From Sympetrum striolatum (taxonomy: Eukaryota; Arthropoda; Insecta; Odonata; Libellulidae): a DNA stretch of 64,000 nt. Under the pieces are notes generated by a model. It worked only from the letters and a program-made list of their open reading frames with translations. It did no database searches and was not told the origin of the DNA. Where the stretch lies: the NCBI GenBank assembly GCA_947579665.1, contig OX388350.1:3782001-3846000 (forward strand), in the 5' to 3' direction. Each line of letters opens with the position of its first letter. The first letter of the stretch is position 1. This document shows positions 62,410 to 64,000 of the stretch, piece by piece. The position numbers and the translations under genes were made by a program.

Positions 62410-64000
62410 GTCCAACCCCTACGTCCTCGTCGTGGGAGGTGGTAACTAGAAAAGTAGCAGTGTGCTTGCCAGGGTGATGTACAGTTGGAACATATAGTCC
62501 CGTGACCGCTAAGGTAGCAGAGAAGGCCTGGTGAGAACTGCGTAACCCTAGGCTAACTGGTGAAGTCATCGCTGGGCTGATCACCCGCATGCTGGCTGAC
62601 TCAAAGGAATAAAGGTAGCCTTGGACAGGATTGGACAACAAGAACCGGCGAGTAAGCGGACTATGAGAATTGGAACATGGAATGTAAAGACGATGAACGG
62701 TAAGGAAGTGGAAGTTATAGAGGAAATGAAAAAATATGGACTGGAAATACTGGGATTAAGCGAAGTTAAAAAGAAAGGTAATGGGAAAATTCAGTTGGAG
62801 AAGGGATACGTACTATTGTATGCAGGAGTCTCCCCGGGAAAAAGAGCTAAAGAAGGAGTTGGAGTTATTTTAAGTGAAGGAATGGAAAAAAGGGTGAATA
62901 CATGGGAACCAGTAAATTCCAGAATAATTATTGTTAGACAGGACCTTGAAAGCAAGATTACTTTAATACAAGTATATTCTCCAACTGATGATAGCGAGAT
63001 CCTTGAAAACGAGGAATTCTATGCACAACTACAAAGAACAGTCGATACAGAGAATGAAGGGAATAGACAAGTAATACTGATGGGCGATTTTAATGGCCAC
63101 ACCGGAAATAATATGTCAAGAGCGCATGGATGTATGGGACCTTATGGAGAAGAGAAAACAATAAATGAAAACTGACTGAGACTAATAGAATTTTGTGTAG
63201 AAAATCAACTTCTACAAGGAAACTCACTATTCCCACATAAAAGAATACACAAAATAACTTTTGAAGCCGAGGGAAGAGATGCTAAAAGCATAATATAATA
63301 TATTCACACACACTCCGAAATGCCATTATGGACGTAAAAGTGATTAGAGGTGCAGAACTTGGAAATGACCACAGACTTCTAATTGCTAAGACAAGGATTA
63401 GGAAAGAAAAGGTAGAGAAACATAAGAAGATTGAGAAAATTGAAGTGAAGCAGACCCTGGAATTAAAAAGAAATATAAAGAGATCATTCGACAAAAATTA
63501 GAGGATTTTGAAATAAATGAAACCTCTGAACTAAATCATACGTGGAAAAATCTTAAGAATATAATAATAGAGACAGCAAGTGAAGTGTGTGGGAAAGTAA
63601 AGATCAATACAAAATGGAAGAGAACGAACTGGTGGACAGAGGAAGTGAAGGCGAAAGTTCAGCAGAAAAAAGACGCCTGGAAACAATATTTGAGAACAAA
63701 GTCAGAAGAAGATAGACTTGATTATGTACAGAAACGGAATGATTGTGAGCTGGCCGTTAAACAAGCAAAGCAAAAGTCATGGGAAAACTTTGGAAATGAA
63801 ATTGAACACAATTTTGTAGAATGGAGGAAACAATTCTGGAATGCAATTAAAGCATGGGAAGCCAGCTAAAAATATAAAAAATGAAGAGAATGTACTGGTG
63901 TCAGACAGGAAAGGTATCCTGAAAAAATGGAGAAAACATTATGAGAAAACCTTCCGGGAAGAAAATTGTGTAGATTTAATGAATACGATACAAGAACAGG
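62410..64000 (+). mobile_element. 5' part of a second LINE, cut by the window edge
   Basis: A GC-richer leader (62410-62662), then endonuclease sequence. It starts directly after the Helitron-like 3' hairpin. Different family from the LINE at 56935. Confidence 0.75.
62663..63869 (+). pseudogene. LINE endonuclease and linker region, degenerate
   Basis: ATG at 62663 opens MRIGTWNVKTMNGKEVEVI, an endonuclease N-terminus with the Asn. The next motifs are LGLSEVKKKGNGK (Glu), VYSPTDD and VILMGDFNGHTGNN (Asp, Asn). A TGA at 63173 interrupts. The frame continues LRLIEFCVENQLLQGN and, after shifts near 63290, VIRGAELGNDHRLLIAK with the Asp-His pair, then the linker WWTEEVKAKVQQKKDAWKQY. The reverse transcriptase would lie beyond 64000. 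Confidence 0.8.

Overview
This is eukaryotic nuclear DNA: AT-rich, with an intron-split gene, GT-AG splice sites and very dense transposable elements (mariner, pogo/Tigger, hAT, piggyBac, Helitron-like, RTE-type and jockey/CR1-like LINEs). That mix and the type of transporter suggest an arthropod. I cannot name the order or species.

The one host gene I can assemble with confidence runs on the minus strand from 35767 to 9143. It has eight coding exons, all with canonical splice sites and compatible phases. They join to 1476 nt, encoding a 491-residue amino-acid transporter of the AAAP family (SLC32/36/38-like). Its introns hold most of the mobile elements between 9.7 and 35.6 kb. Inside its seventh intron, on the same strand, lies a first exon that looks like the start of a MADF-domain protein. 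A short possible exon points the other way 300 bp from it.

Layout. 1-8.3 kb: modular repeat units, split by a hAT element (3296-7289) with a perfect 8-bp target duplication and a 60-bp minisatellite. 8.3-35.8 kb: the transporter gene; its introns carry hAT-type, pogo and piggyBac MITEs, LINE ends, a 1.9-kb pogo element, a fold-back mariner and further modular repeats. 36-38.8 kb: a second hAT element, holding a tRNA-like sequence between 15-bp inverted repeats. 38.9-41.2 kb: a piggyBac remnant between two 21-bp direct repeats, then a Helitron-like 5' end. 41.2-56.9 kb: a large array of ~1.1-kb modular units in both orientations, with a 4.5-kb AT-rich block of diverged internal repeats. 56.9-60.1 kb: an almost intact RTE-type LINE broken by one stop codon. 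60.1-62.4 kb: two Helitron-like copies joined end to end. 62.4-64 kb: the 5' part of a second LINE, running off the window.

The most unusual object is the ~1.1-kb modular unit. Each full copy has six diverged modules, and each module carries a motif resembling a tRNA T-arm / RNA polymerase III B box (GGTTCGANNCC on one strand), spaced 147-176 bp apart. One end has a small hairpin; the other has TATC repeats and a ~36-nt terminal sequence. I count nine near-complete and at least eight partial copies. None has a convincing reading frame, and I cannot assign it to a known class from sequence alone.
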